DNA of 64,000 nt from Enoplolaimus lenunculus (Eukaryota; Nematoda; Enoplea; Enoplida; Thoracostomopsidae), in the NCBI GenBank assembly GCA_030248215.1, contig JASANG010002174.1:62001-126000 (forward strand), in the 5' to 3' direction. Shown here piece by piece: positions 1-12,700 of the stretch (positions are counted from its first letter, which is position 1; each line of letters opens with the position of its first letter). The notes beneath the pieces were generated by a model. The model was not told the DNA's origin. It searched no databases and saw only the letters and a list, made by a program, of their open reading frames with translations. Made by a program: the position numbers and the translations under genes.

Positions 1-759
1 GGCACTATAAGCATTGCATATGCGACGGTGAAAGGTAATATAAAGGCAAAACCTATAGCGGCATTCAAGATTTCGGATTTCTAATACAATTTACTCAACA
101 AGAACGTTATTTCATTATTTTTGCGCTTTAAATGGAAGCAATTCTTTTAAATCAATCAGCTGTTCAAGTATTATGTATTGTAGTAAATTTAACCAGACAT
201 TTAATTTTTCTTGTGGGAAGGTATATGTGAAAAATTTAGAAACATATAGAGTCGCATTATGTTCACAAACATCAAACTAGCATTGAATTTAAATTAATAC
301 AGCAGTGGAAAATTAATGAAAACTGTATCAAGCCGGAGTCCTATACAAAACTGGCGAGATAGACGGGATATATTCCATCCTGAAATTTCTAGAAACTACA
401 CAAAACCATTTGTAACAAAATTTACAACAATCTTTTGGGTGCTAGAGGGCAAAAAAAATTAATTTGTCTAGATTATCCGTTCCAAAATATAAATCTTTAG
501 CTCTGCCCCTGGCCGATATTCTCAAATGCATATAACACCTGTCACGAGTTAGTAATAATGTTTTCCAACTAAGGAACTGCTGCAATTGCAGATGTCAAAA
601 TTTGCACAGAAATAGAGTCGAATGCAACAAATTATGTCAAATTTCAACCCCACATAATTCCCTGGTTCGAAAGTTACAAGACCTATTACCAACTGGAAAT
701 AGATGTGACACAAATTGGAAAATACGCACTCCTGTCTCAAGCATTTCAAAAGTACTCAC
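1..759. other. Intron 10 of gene B, left edge
   Basis: This AT-rich stretch follows the exon 10 donor of the minus-strand Mesh-like gene B. I looked for the expected next exon, which should resemble the exon 11 peptide GSAQECCYDINGWLMF of gene A, and did not find it. The rest of gene B (AMOP remainder, VWD, Sushi, transmembrane part) would lie beyond the left edge. No repeat family is recognised here. Confidence 0.5.
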
Positions 760-3700
760 CGACATTACGCAATGATATGCGCCGCGGTTGTACGGACAAT
801 AACCATACTTAGACAACTGGCAGGGCAACGGTGTAAATCGTCCAATATCGACCGAGGCTTCGTGTAGTGTACAAGGACATGGTTCCAAGTATTCAAATCG
901 ATTGCTTGTATTAAGCAAGAAAAATTCTTCCTAAATAGTATATATAACTGTATATCTGTAAGCAAATTTATGTTCAATCGCCAAGGTTATAATTATTGGT
1001 AATAGCAAAGTGGTTAAATCCTTAATTTAATATTATTATTAAGGTACATGTTCAGTGTTTTTGTTCCAGATCTTTCAAGAACCAGGGGTTCCGCATGCGA
1101 AATGTCATGGATCAGTGTTTACAGTTGTATTGTTCATGTTTATATAGGTCTAAGCTCATGCTTTGTTAATAACATAATGTAGGTATAAATGACCACGACC
1201 TGTGTGCATTATAACGCTATTTTGGTGACATTTTCATGACCTTACTTCATGGACACCTGAACGATGGCTAAGGGTGTCAAACAGGCGCCAGCAACTAATT
1301 ACAAGACGGGCAGGCTGTCAAATCTGATAAGGAATTTTACCATTTCTTTGTGCGACCATCACCAAAGAGAGTCTACAGACAATCAGGGTAGTTTAGGAAA
1401 ACGTCAAGACTGAGGCGAGCTTGAAGCCGAAACAGGTTTTTTTGCATTGAATCTTTTAAACTCCAGCACAAAACTGTACAATTGGTGGGTTTGTAAACGT
1501 GTCAGCGACATCCCTTTATCTTTCTGGGTGGTGTCGACCAATACCCCAGACATTTGTGTTCCCGTGTGCTGAGTTTTGCATGCTCTTAAACACATTTCCA
1601 CATATTTTTGATTACGATAAGGCTTCGACGACTTACAAAAACACTTGGGTTAAGAAAATCAGGCGTGCATGCCTCAACTTTAAGTCTGAAAGGAAAGTGT
1701 ACAAGAATCTATTGGCGTTCTATTCGTGAACGCACGTATTTCCAAGTTTAATTATTGCTCAGTCCACTAATGGTTACAGTAAAACTAATGTCATGTTTTT
1801 TGATCAGATTAAAAACGCAACAACACATATTGACTTACATAGTACCAATCTAAGCATTTGGCAACTGGCCAATCAGGTCCCAAGTCGCGTTCCCACAATG
1901 GCCGAAAAAGCCAACCCAAAGGAACTAAACGTGACCATTGACTTTGTTCAGAACGACGCGTTTCAGGATGAAGACGTAGTAAAGACGGTCGAACCTATAA
2001 CTAAGAACACATATTTATTGTACGATACGGCGCATATAACAACTTCACATAATAATATTAATTGTAAATGCTTAAAATAAAATAGCAGAAACTATAAAAA
2101 TGCAAATTTTTCAAAGCCGCCTAGCCTTAGTAGATTATTGTTCACTGTAGAGTCTCACCGACAACAGCGTACAATACAAGAAAAAATTATCAAATCACAA
2201 GGTTCGAACACAATTTCGAATCCGGCCATTCATTTCGGGTACATAGTTTGAGTTTAAAGCCCTATTCACACGTGCAAATTCGTGCAGCCAGCTTTGAAGT
2301 TCTTGCAGCTGCAAATTGTTCACTAGAATTCATGCTATTTAATTTAATTTATGCAGTTGCAAGTCGCTTGAATTTTGTACACCTGCATTTTGATCGGGCA
2401 AGTTCATTTGTAGATTCTTACAGATGCACGTATTTCGTGCAAGTTGCAACTGCGAGTTCTCACTCCAAAAACTTGCACGTGTAGTGAGTGGGGCTTTAAT
2501 TTAACATGTAAACATTATTTTTGAGTTAATGAATAGGTGTATACACCAAAAATCAGACTGCAACTTTGTAAATATTTTTGAACAATTGCTCCATATTCAG
2601 CTGAAATAGCAATATCGCGCAGGTAGACGTTATATTATGCATCAAAACTTATACTGCAAACTTATAGCAATTGCAAACTTAGTAATGAATACAATTATGA
2701 TATTTTTGCAATCCTACGTAATTGCCATAATCGATCAAACGTTCCATTGGACATCGAAATCAAATAAAGACTACAAACTTAATTATACCAAGAGTGGATG
2801 ATCAATCTTTAAACAGGAGTATGCAACTGGGTACATTCTGTATAAAATTGTTCGTGCTCCATTATATTTCTGTGTGAAAAGGGCCCGCGTATCTCGATTC
2901 CCTGCGATTAACATGCTCCTCCAACTCAGAAGTATTGTTCTGTTTCTATTTTTGCAACGTATATATTTCATGCAAAACCTACACCCCCCTCACAAATTGA
3001 GTGGGTTAAAACGGCAAAAATACAACACGTGCTGGTACATTTTGCGCCACGCAAATTGCGTTATATTTACTAGTCTTGTGTAAAACAGCAACCGATAGGC
3101 GTTGGTTACACATTGAAATTTTACTAGCAAACATACTAACACGGAGCATGTTACAAACACATTCCACGTTCGTTTGATTCCAAAGTCTAAACTTAATCTC
3201 CCGTCTGTGAGTCGCAGGATCGTACTGTAGGGTTACAACTGGTTCCGTGACTCTGCTGAGTTGAAATTGTTCTGGAGAATCCAGAGAGACGCAAAATTTT
3301 AGGGTGTCGGATTAACACGGACGGGTTTTATTTTTAAAACAAGCATCATTAGTTTTTATGCCGTAGCGCGTGTTCCAAAATGCATTAAAACACGTGAAAC
3401 ATTAAAAAAATTGTACCTGTATCACACCGAACAAAAACACATCAGAAATGTTTCGGCTATCTATCACTGTGTTGTCAAAGTCGTAATGAACATGCTTGGG
3501 ATTAAAATAATAAACGCCGCTATTAGCAATGCCACGCCCAATGCTTCCAATCCGGCGAAATGTTGATCTGTCAAAGTCTTCCCAGTAGCCCCAAATATGA
3601 ATATCAATCACTCGATTAGTGTCACTAGTAATGTTCGCCGCATCCCATAACAGTGATAAATTTTCCGCTGCGTAATGGTCCCAGATACTATTACGATCTA

Positions 3701-6700
3701 CAGGATTGTCAATAAGGCGAACACGGTTTTGGCCGTTTTCTGGATGTAAAAAATAAAACTTGTTGTAGAATTTAAACTCTCTCCCGCCGTCGACTGATAA
3801 TTGAACATCGAGCATGCCTGAAACAATCATGTTGTTTACGGTACGCAGAATTCTGGTCAGCAATCAACATAAAACCACGAACCTCAAAATGCCCAAGATG
3901 GTACGAAAGGGCGCGTAGCCGTAAGGAAGTCTGGGGAGTCAATCTCCCCTGGACAAGATTTGGCTTTTCCTATAAACGTTTCAACATCAGTAGCATGTCA
4001 TGTAAAAATGTTATATGCCGGTTCCGAAAATTTTTTAGCCCTCCTTCCTGGCATGTTGAGTTGACTGTGACTGTGCGTACGAACAAATATGAGCAGTAAC
4101 TTAAGTATTTACTTCTTAAATAAAATTCGCTTTTAAAAACGAAATATTGGTCAAGTAAATGTTTAACAAATACTTACGTATAAGGTTATATACCAAAGTA
4201 AGGTTTTAGAAATCCTGCCATTATAACATATCGAGATTCTAACCATCACAGTTAAAAAATAGTTGCCTTGCTCAAATGTTGTAGTATAAAACTGTATAAT
4301 AATTGTATAAGAAGCGAATATAATACAATCTAATTTGAAACCGTGCGGCCCATTTATAGAACAGGGCCGGAACAGTAGTATAAGCAAATTCCTAAGCATA
4401 AGCCTAAACCTAAGCCTAAGCCTAAGCGTATGGGTGAGCCTATTCCTAAGCCTAAGCCTAAGCCTAAGCCTAAGCAAAAAAATGGTCTAAAACTTAAACT
4501 GATTCTATTATCGCTAATCCGGAAAACGATCCAGCCCTGTTCTATACATGGGCCAACCGTCCTATGCATGAAAACAATTTCAAACTTTAAAAAAACTATA
4601 CAAATAAATTTGTATTCTGCATTTGAACCACAAACTGCAGCATTGTTAAACCGGATCCAGGTTTCAAATCGCCCCAATACCTGTTCGATACACTGCAGGA
4701 ATTGGACAACTAGCAATTATCATATCAATACGCGTGCAATCAACAACGAAATTGGCAACTTTAAGCTTAATCAGATGTGATGGCTGAAAGCACGGTCCCG
4801 ATACATTCAATACAAATCCGCCCAGCATTGATCCTTCTTGTTTGTCCAATTGCAGTTTTCCAACGGTATGATTATTGCAGCCTCCAACTTCAATACTTTC
4901 ATCAACACGGGCTATCCATTTACCAGCAACTTTGCCGCTTCCACGATTTACAAGCTTTGCAAGTTGTCTCCGAATTGCTGAATACTCGTACTCGAACATT
5001 CCTGTGCCATTTCCTAAAATAATATATACAAACCAGGAAATCGTTCAGAGTTTAGCCAACACTGGGCCAGGTTACATCAAAATGCTTGGGTCGATTTTTA
5101 TTGTCAGTTCAACATTGCGCCGGTATAATGAACGTGACAAGTATAAAACCTCATTTAGCTCATTTACTGAAGCTAAATTAATAATTAGCACCAGTATACG
5201 CCGACCCCACTAAATGTTTTGTTAGAGAACTCAAAATGAAACTTGAGTACATCTGACCCTTTGGTTTGTGATACGGTATATGAGATAATTGTCCGGATCA
5301 TGGATAAATTTTGTATATTAAGCCTGACACGTAAATGTTTTTGTGATGAATTTATCTATCCAGCGTATTTCAAATTGTTTTATTGATACTTTAGCTTCAC
5401 ACAGTATATATAAGCCGTAACGCAAACATGATATCCAGGACAATTGGTAATTGGTGGTTTAAGGCCAATCTGCTATTCTGAGCAAAGCAAATAATAGTTT
5501 AGTTTAGGCCAAGTATATCACGATTGTGAAAAGTATCAAAACACAATAATGTAAAACCTACGGTGATCGGTTAACGCTAAACGGTACTGTCTGGCCAAAC
5601 AATCAAATCTGATTGGTCTTTAAGTCCAATACCAGTTTAGTTCGGCTAAACTGTTTATTAGAGAAAATAGCAGGTTAGTTTAGGTCAATAACGACTTTGC
5701 CTGAATAGCAGATTAAGACATATATACACATTTGAATGAACGTAAGAGCTCTATTACGCTAATTAAAAAGTTACACGGTAAAAATTAAAAAATTTCCGCC
5801 ACAAAACCATAGCAAACTCAGGCACAACTGTTCTGGTTGATTGATAGCTTGCATCCTAAACCAAGAGAAATCCATAAATAAGCATTAATGCAAACATTAT
5901 AACAAATCATAGAGAATCTATAATGCAAGTTGAATTCGTCCGTTCAACTACCAGTTACACGTATAAAGCATACTAGATACTAAGCCTAAGAAACAACCTA
6001 AGCCTAAGCAGCGTGAGAATGAGCATATTCCTAAGCCTAAGCCTAAGCCTAAGCTAAGCAAAAAATTAGTCTAAAGCTTAATCTTACTCTATTCTAGTTC
6101 GTTGGACAAACGTTCCGCCTGTGATCTTTACATGGGCCAAATTTATTATGCAGTAGGTCCGCGCTTTACGAATACGTAAAACCCTTGAAACAAAGACCCT
6201 CAACTCAGCAGCTGAACAAGGGCCATGTATTTGTGCAAAACGAGTGGTACGTAACAACTTTGACTGTCGCAGATACATCTACACAAAAGCGGCAAAAATT
6301 AAACCAATGCTTTAACGTAAATGTGCGCAATGCGTACCCACTGCCAATGGTATGAACGCTGATTGACATAAGATTTACCTCCGTTAAATCCGACGAAAGG
6401 GTACCGTTTGCCATCACGTTCAAATATTGGCATATCAAACAAACTCGAATTGAGATTCGCGTAGTTAAATATAACGTATGATCGCACCTGATCTGTCGCC
6501 AGCACCATCTAGAGTGAAATATATTAAACGATTTTAGAGAAGATAAGGCGGTTATATCCCCTCGTGAAATTTCTGCAGGCACTTTAGTCATGTTTTCGGA
6601 ATAACATGGTTGATTTTAAAGTCGCAACAACTACACCGTTCGATAAACTTACAACCCATTCTTGGCATTTATTCCCTCGCCGAGCGTTTTATGTCTTGTA

Positions 6701-9700
6701 TTTGGGGATCACAGGGTGGATCTCCGTCCGTCTGTCCCTCCGTTCGTCTGTCTGTCTGTCCGTGATGTCTGTCCGAAATGAATCTCAGGAACCGCTGAAC
6801 CGATTTTGATAAATTTTGTGATCGAAAGCCACTTATCCTGAAGTGTTACCCTCGCATTGGGGTTTAAAATTTTTTAAGCTGTTTATAAGCTACAGGCTAA
6901 TTAGCAGAATTAGTTAAGCATGTTTTAGGACTTTTTACATTATTTTACGAATTATTAGGGTTACAAGTAATCTAAGTTCAGCAATAAAATGTTTTTGGGT
7001 ATGAGGAACCTGAATACATTGTTTATTACAAACCTCCAAAACGGATAACTGAATAGTTAGCTAATACTTTATTGGCATATTAGCTTAGTTTATAAGCATG
7101 AATTAGGAACTTTTCAATTATTTCACAAATTATTACGGTTACTCGAAGGATATTGAGTGCGAGCAATCTGAAAGAATTGTTTACAAGCCTCCAATGATAA
7201 ATGAATAGTTAGCTAATAACTAGTTTGCAAATTTTAACCGCTTAATTGTGTTCGAGCTTCGACCAACACGTGTAGTTTCACTACGACTGGTAACACAAAA
7301 AGTCATTGGAAACCGAGTTTTGTAGAATAAACTTTTTAAATCTCAGAACAAAGAGCAGTGCGATTGCGAAAAATATGCCTAAGTTTCAGAAAATTCTCAC
7401 AACTTCAAAAAGGCACATCTTATAAAAGACGGCCTAAAGCTGCGATTTATAAAATTTTGATTTGAAATTTTCAAACATCAATCCAAAAACGAAATTTTAA
7501 ATTTTCTTTCTGAAAATTTTGAAAAAATTGTGGTTCGCAACGAAAGCTACAAATAAATATTTCTGAATTTTCAGCGTTACACTCAGCAATAGACAACTGT
7601 CTTGGCGAATTTTGTTTCGTAAAGGGGCCAAATTTGTCTCTTTTCAACGAAAAGTCAAACAATTTCAAGAAATCAAACAAAATTTTGTTTTGAAAGATTA
7701 CAAACCAGGCATCTTGTAACAATGAAATCTGAAATTCTTGACAAAAAATTGATAAGATTTCTTCTACTTTAGAAAATTTGAATTTTGTACGGTTCATATA
7801 ACTTTATTTCAATCTGTGCTGGTTTGCTTTTTAACACTTCTAACCCTTCACTTATACGGCGATATTCACATTTTATGTATACAAAAATGGCCGATACGAG
7901 ACAAATCTGGCGTAACCTCTATGCAAACGGTTTGGCCGTCAAAACATTCGCATTCAGGATATCCTCGCTAGCGGCCATATAGTAAAATATGCCCCCAAAA
8001 CGCAACTTTTTGCATATATTTTTGTACTAAAATTACGTTTGGCATCTCACTTGTTTGGTTTCGAGGTTTTGCTAAAATTCTACGTCTGTATCAGATATTT
8101 TGGGGTAAATTTTGATCAGTTTTACTAATTATCATTTTGATTAGAATGCCTCATCATACGTAATGCGCAACATGAGCTTCCGCTTGAAGGTAACTAAAAG
8201 GTCGTATCACTACTAACACTTTTCAGAAGTCAATGAAATTTCGTCATGTTTTAAAGTGATTTCCACAGTTTCTACGTAAAACTCTTCTCTTTAAATCTAT
8301 AAAAGTCTTCGATATCCTTGGTGCGGCATTTTTAAAAATATTGAGAAAAAAGGCAACTTATAAATTCGCAAGAAAGCGAAATAAAATTTCATACCAAATA
8401 TCCGTAATACAAAGTTTAATTTTAGATATCCGAGTGATGTTGATTATATTCAGTAATGAAAAAATCCGGAATATCTAAAGACGTAAATTACTATCGTTGA
8501 CTTACTTGAAACGTATTGCTGTGTTTTCTAACGTATTCGTACTGATTAGCGTGATAATTTTGTTCACCACCGCGGTTAATCATTTGCTCCCATGTTACTA
8601 TTAATGCATAATCGGCGGTAAATCCACGCGCACCGACAATACCTAAAAATAGAAAAAATTTTCAAAATTAATTAATTTGAGCAACGTAAAAACGACGGTA
8701 ATCGGTCGCCAATATTTGGAAGCTGAGTCTGTACAGTTGTAGACTGCTTCAGAAGCCTTGCGAATGAAGCGAGTGGGAAACTAAATGCAATTTTTATGAT
8801 TTGTTGCGCAGGGAATTTAGTATTTTAATTCTTTTTCCATCCGATGTTATTTAAACATTTCTGGCTTCAAAAACGGTAATAACCGCCGGCCAAAACGGAC
8901 CCGGAACAGGTAACTATGTGAGACTATAGCAGCCAGTGGTATTTTTGTATCAAATCACGAGGAAAATTATAAATCTTGGGGGCACCGCAACATTGCCACC
9001 ATGTATTTGGAGAATGTTAAGACTGGCAGTGGTTCCATTTTGTCGCAAATCGAATTTGATTGCAAAAACATTAAACACTTTTAATGTATTCTGATATCAT
9101 TTTCACCTTCTTGAATATCCTGTGTAACGATATCAAGAAATTCTGGATCTTCAATGCGACCAATTTGATAGTTAAGCGAAAAGTTTGTGTTTCGGTATGT
9201 TGGACTTGAAGGTTGACCGTTTGGCAGCTTAAACGAAATTGGTCGTCTGAACAAGGAAGAGCTTTCAAATACGTAGTTGGCACCTCTGACTTGGATCAGT
9301 GGATACGGTCTGAAACAACAAAAAAGTTAAACTTCGAAGTCTCTGTAAAACAACGGTACTCTGCGAATTTCATCAGTTGCCGAAACCTGTTGCCGGTTAT
9401 CATAGTTTATATATATTTTAATTCTGAGAAAAAAATTGCCTAGATTTCGCAACAAATAAGCGCAAAATCAAAAGATTTCACAACACTTCGCAGATATTTG
9501 CTAAAATTAAATTAAATATTTTAATTACCTAATTTTGCCTCACCTCTGACTTCCGCTTCGGCTAATTTTGTCTCACCTCTGACTTCCGCTTCGGCTCCAG
9601 CTAGGGCAAGTTGTGTTGACCTCTGGATAAGGCTCAGGCTCCGGGTCTGGTATTTTTCATTCCGATTGCCCCCATGCAAATTATCCATTAACCGTCTTAC

Positions 9701-12700
9701 GCTTGCCGAAGCATTATTTACCACACGATATTTACAATTCCGTTTTTTTCCAAGAAAAACGAAAAAAACCCATTGATTTCGTTCGATTCAATTTGTCAGG
9801 AAAAAACCCTGCTGCTGTAAACGGTAATAATTTTGAAACTTGTTTGCAGGAATAGTTTTCGCGTTTTATTCCTACAGTTCAAATATTGCAAATGAAATCA
9901 GTTAGCAGCATTCTGGGGTTGGTGATTTTGAAATTTTAAACAAAATCGCGGCTTTCTGCTGACAAAACATAATATGTTTCGCTAATCGCAAATGCCCCGA
10001 TTGTACACCACCCGTCGTTCAAACGCAAACTTACTCACCGATCCTGTCCTGATAATTGGTGAATTGAAGCGATCTGCGATCTGTTTCGCGTATTCTCATG
10101 TGTATACAGCAGTTTTTAGAAATTTGTAGCACAATTTTTACATTTGATTTCCGAGCGTATCGTGCAAATTTTGAAATACGGAAAATTACAAGACCTTGTT
10201 TAGTTTGACGAAATATCGGCATTGCCGGTAATAGTTGCTATGCGCGTTTGAGAATATGGGTAAATGACCGCAAACATGTGATGTACCTTGACACTACACG
10301 ATACCATACATGGCTGATCTTGGTGTTATTAATGTATGCGCACAATAGTTGAGTTTTATACGCAGCAATGAAACTTGGATCGGGTTCATGTGGCCATGCC
10401 GGGTTCGAAAACTCATGGAATGTTGAGTTAAAAACCCATGGATCACTGAACGCAACTAAACCATCGTTTAAAATGAACGTATAGTTAAATCGAAACCCGT
10501 AGTACGGCAAGAAAAAGTAGAGATCGACTTGTTGATCAAGCCATGGTCGATCCATAATTTCGATATCAAAGTAGCGTTCACCAAATGGGTACAGATGCCA
10601 CCAGCCATCTGAAGGAGAAATTGTATACTACGCGGTGAAATGTATTGCCCTCCTGAAATTTCTGTTGAAGTAAAAAAAGGCGCTCTGGCTAGATTAAAAT
10701 GGTTTTGGCTGTTCAAATACGGTTGCATTAGGTTACTTTTCCAAAATGAAATGAAACTTTTTAAAACCTGATAGCTACCATCGAACGGAGGGTCCATGTA
10801 TAGAACAGGGCCGGGTCGTTTTCCGGAGGGGCTATAATATAGTCAGTTTAAGCTTCAGACTGTTTTTTTGCTTAGGCTTAAGCTTAGGCTTAGGCTCAAG
10901 CTTAGGAATAGGCTCGTCCATATGCTTAGGCTTAGGCTTAGGCTTAGGCTCAGGCTAAGGCGCTTAGGCTTAGGCTTAGGCTTAGGCTTTGGCTTAGGCT
11001 TAGGAATATGCTTATATTAATGTACATGCCCGGTTCTATACATGGGCCGAACGGAGAATATTGTTACTATTGATTTATAGAGATTAATATAGAAGACAAC
11101 AGAAGAATTTCTGTTCGTTCAAAGTCTTAAGCTGGATGACCAAAAAAAATTTGTACTTGATTCAAATTGAAAACCTTTACTTATCGAAATGGACGTTCTG
11201 TTTATTGAAACGTCTTGATGCGACACTATTAAATCTTCAAAACACAATTTTGCTTAAATACACGTCTAAAACGAACTTGTACATGCAGTCTAGGCTGTTG
11301 TAAACTTCCGCCGTACATTTAAGGTATAAGCTTAGGCTTTGGCTTAGGTGAAGGTTTAGGAACAGTAAAATGTTCCTAAACCAAACCTTCGACTAAAACA
11401 AGCATAAATGTCAGCGAAGTGTACAACAGCCACAGTACGTAAAAGTATTTACATCTAACAGCCCGTGTTACTTTAAGAGTCATCCCGGTTTCTAGTAGGT
11501 CTGTAAATGAGTAGGTTTACGTTCTCAATTGCATTTTTTCGCTTAGGCCTAGGTTTAGGAACTGTTTTTTTGCAACGCTTAGGCTTAGGCTTAGGAATGC
11601 GGTTAATCTATTGTTACGCCCCTTAAAGTAACATTGGCCCGTCTAATTATACCTGATAACACAGCGTATGGCGGCAAAGTCATTCCACCTCTTCGATCAA
11701 CTGTATCCCAATTAATATTGGAAACATTGTTACTGATGTACGAGAAGAATTGTGCTGAAACTGTACACAAAGTAAAAAGCGTAGCCGGGGTTTCATTTAG
11801 AAGAAGGGACAGTCTGTCAGGAAAAAATTTAATTGCATGGGCTTCTATGATTTAAAAGGCTTTTTTAGCTGCATTGAAATCATGTCTTGTGTTGCGCCAC
11901 AAATTTCAGGAAAATTTTCAATCGGCCCATTGTTCTGTATACGCCCATTCATATACTAAACACGTGTACGGATTTTGTATTAAATTTAACCCCTTCTCAC
12001 ATTAGTCACTGGAGTTCGAATCCTAGCATAAAAGTAGGTCTCAGGGGAAATAGAAAATATTCATGTGATAATTTCCATATACGGTTTTTAAAATAACTCA
12101 ATTTATCACACGGGCAATTTTGAGTTTCCCAATTTCCAACTACTATGATTTTTAAAAACCGTAGTTGGAAATTGGCGTTGCAAATTTCCAGACAGCGGGC
12201 ACAAGATAAAGTGGATGACGCATTATTTAAAACTGAAGCTTTAAAGGAAGATACTGTAGTGATCCGAATACAAGGGGAGTATATAATAACAGGAGATCCG
12301 CATTTTGAGCCACAAACAATAAGAGTCCGAATTCCTATTAAAAGTCTGTAAGCGGATAGAGTTTGTAAACCCTAATTAGAGTCTATAAATGTCAATTATT
12401 TCTAATTGTAGTGCATGCTTTAAAGTTTCGATTTCAACATTATCTGGTCCTGTTGTCATTTATACTAAACTTTAAAGAATACTTAAGTTTTGAAAGTACA
12501 TTCTCAAGTATAACCTTACAATATCGGTCAAGCTTTTGATAAAAGACAAATAAACGTTTAATTCAACGGAAAGTTACAATACTGGCTATATAAATATCGA
12601 ACGGTGACGGGGGGTGGGTTAAAATAAATAACAGTTCGTAACCAAATAACAACGAGGGAACCCTCTGGAGAGGCCAAATATTAAATATCAATCTCACCAG

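Larger units (their letters stand above)
931..3416. other. Intron between gene B exons 8 and 10
   Basis: About 2.5 kb that should contain an exon homologous to gene A exon 9 (147 nt, ...GIVPFGWYFRDVWDYELG...). None was recognised on the minus strand. It holds a TIR element at about 2250-2510, a piece of the CAAGAGTGGATGATC element at about 2789-3075 and a plus-strand open stretch at 1793-2080. Confidence 0.5.
5014..6378. other. Gene B intron 6
   Basis: Holds a TIR element at about 5440-5715 (family also at 36707-36983) and a telomere-array element at about 5980-6137. Nothing else is recognised. Confidence 0.5.

Noticed and set aside
4391-4477. TTAGGC-type array as a chromosome end or fusion point
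   Set aside because: The array is internal, short, degenerate and enclosed by transposon terminal repeats with target duplications, as at the other sites.
4163-4780. Open frames on both strands with LRLRLR, LGLGLG and PKPKPK repeats
   Set aside because: They are translations of the (CCTAAG)n array in the mobile element at 4347-4554.
7471-7797. 108-codon minus-strand open frame
   Set aside because: It is Phe/Lys-rich AT-driven sequence in gene B intron 5, with no family match or fitting splice sites.
10031-10222. Minus-strand open frame ending at a good donor, first taken for gene B exon 4
   Set aside because: It does not resemble gene A exon 4 and would break the frame after exon 3. The stretch 9107-9309 matches exon 4 in sequence, exact length and phase, so this one is intronic.
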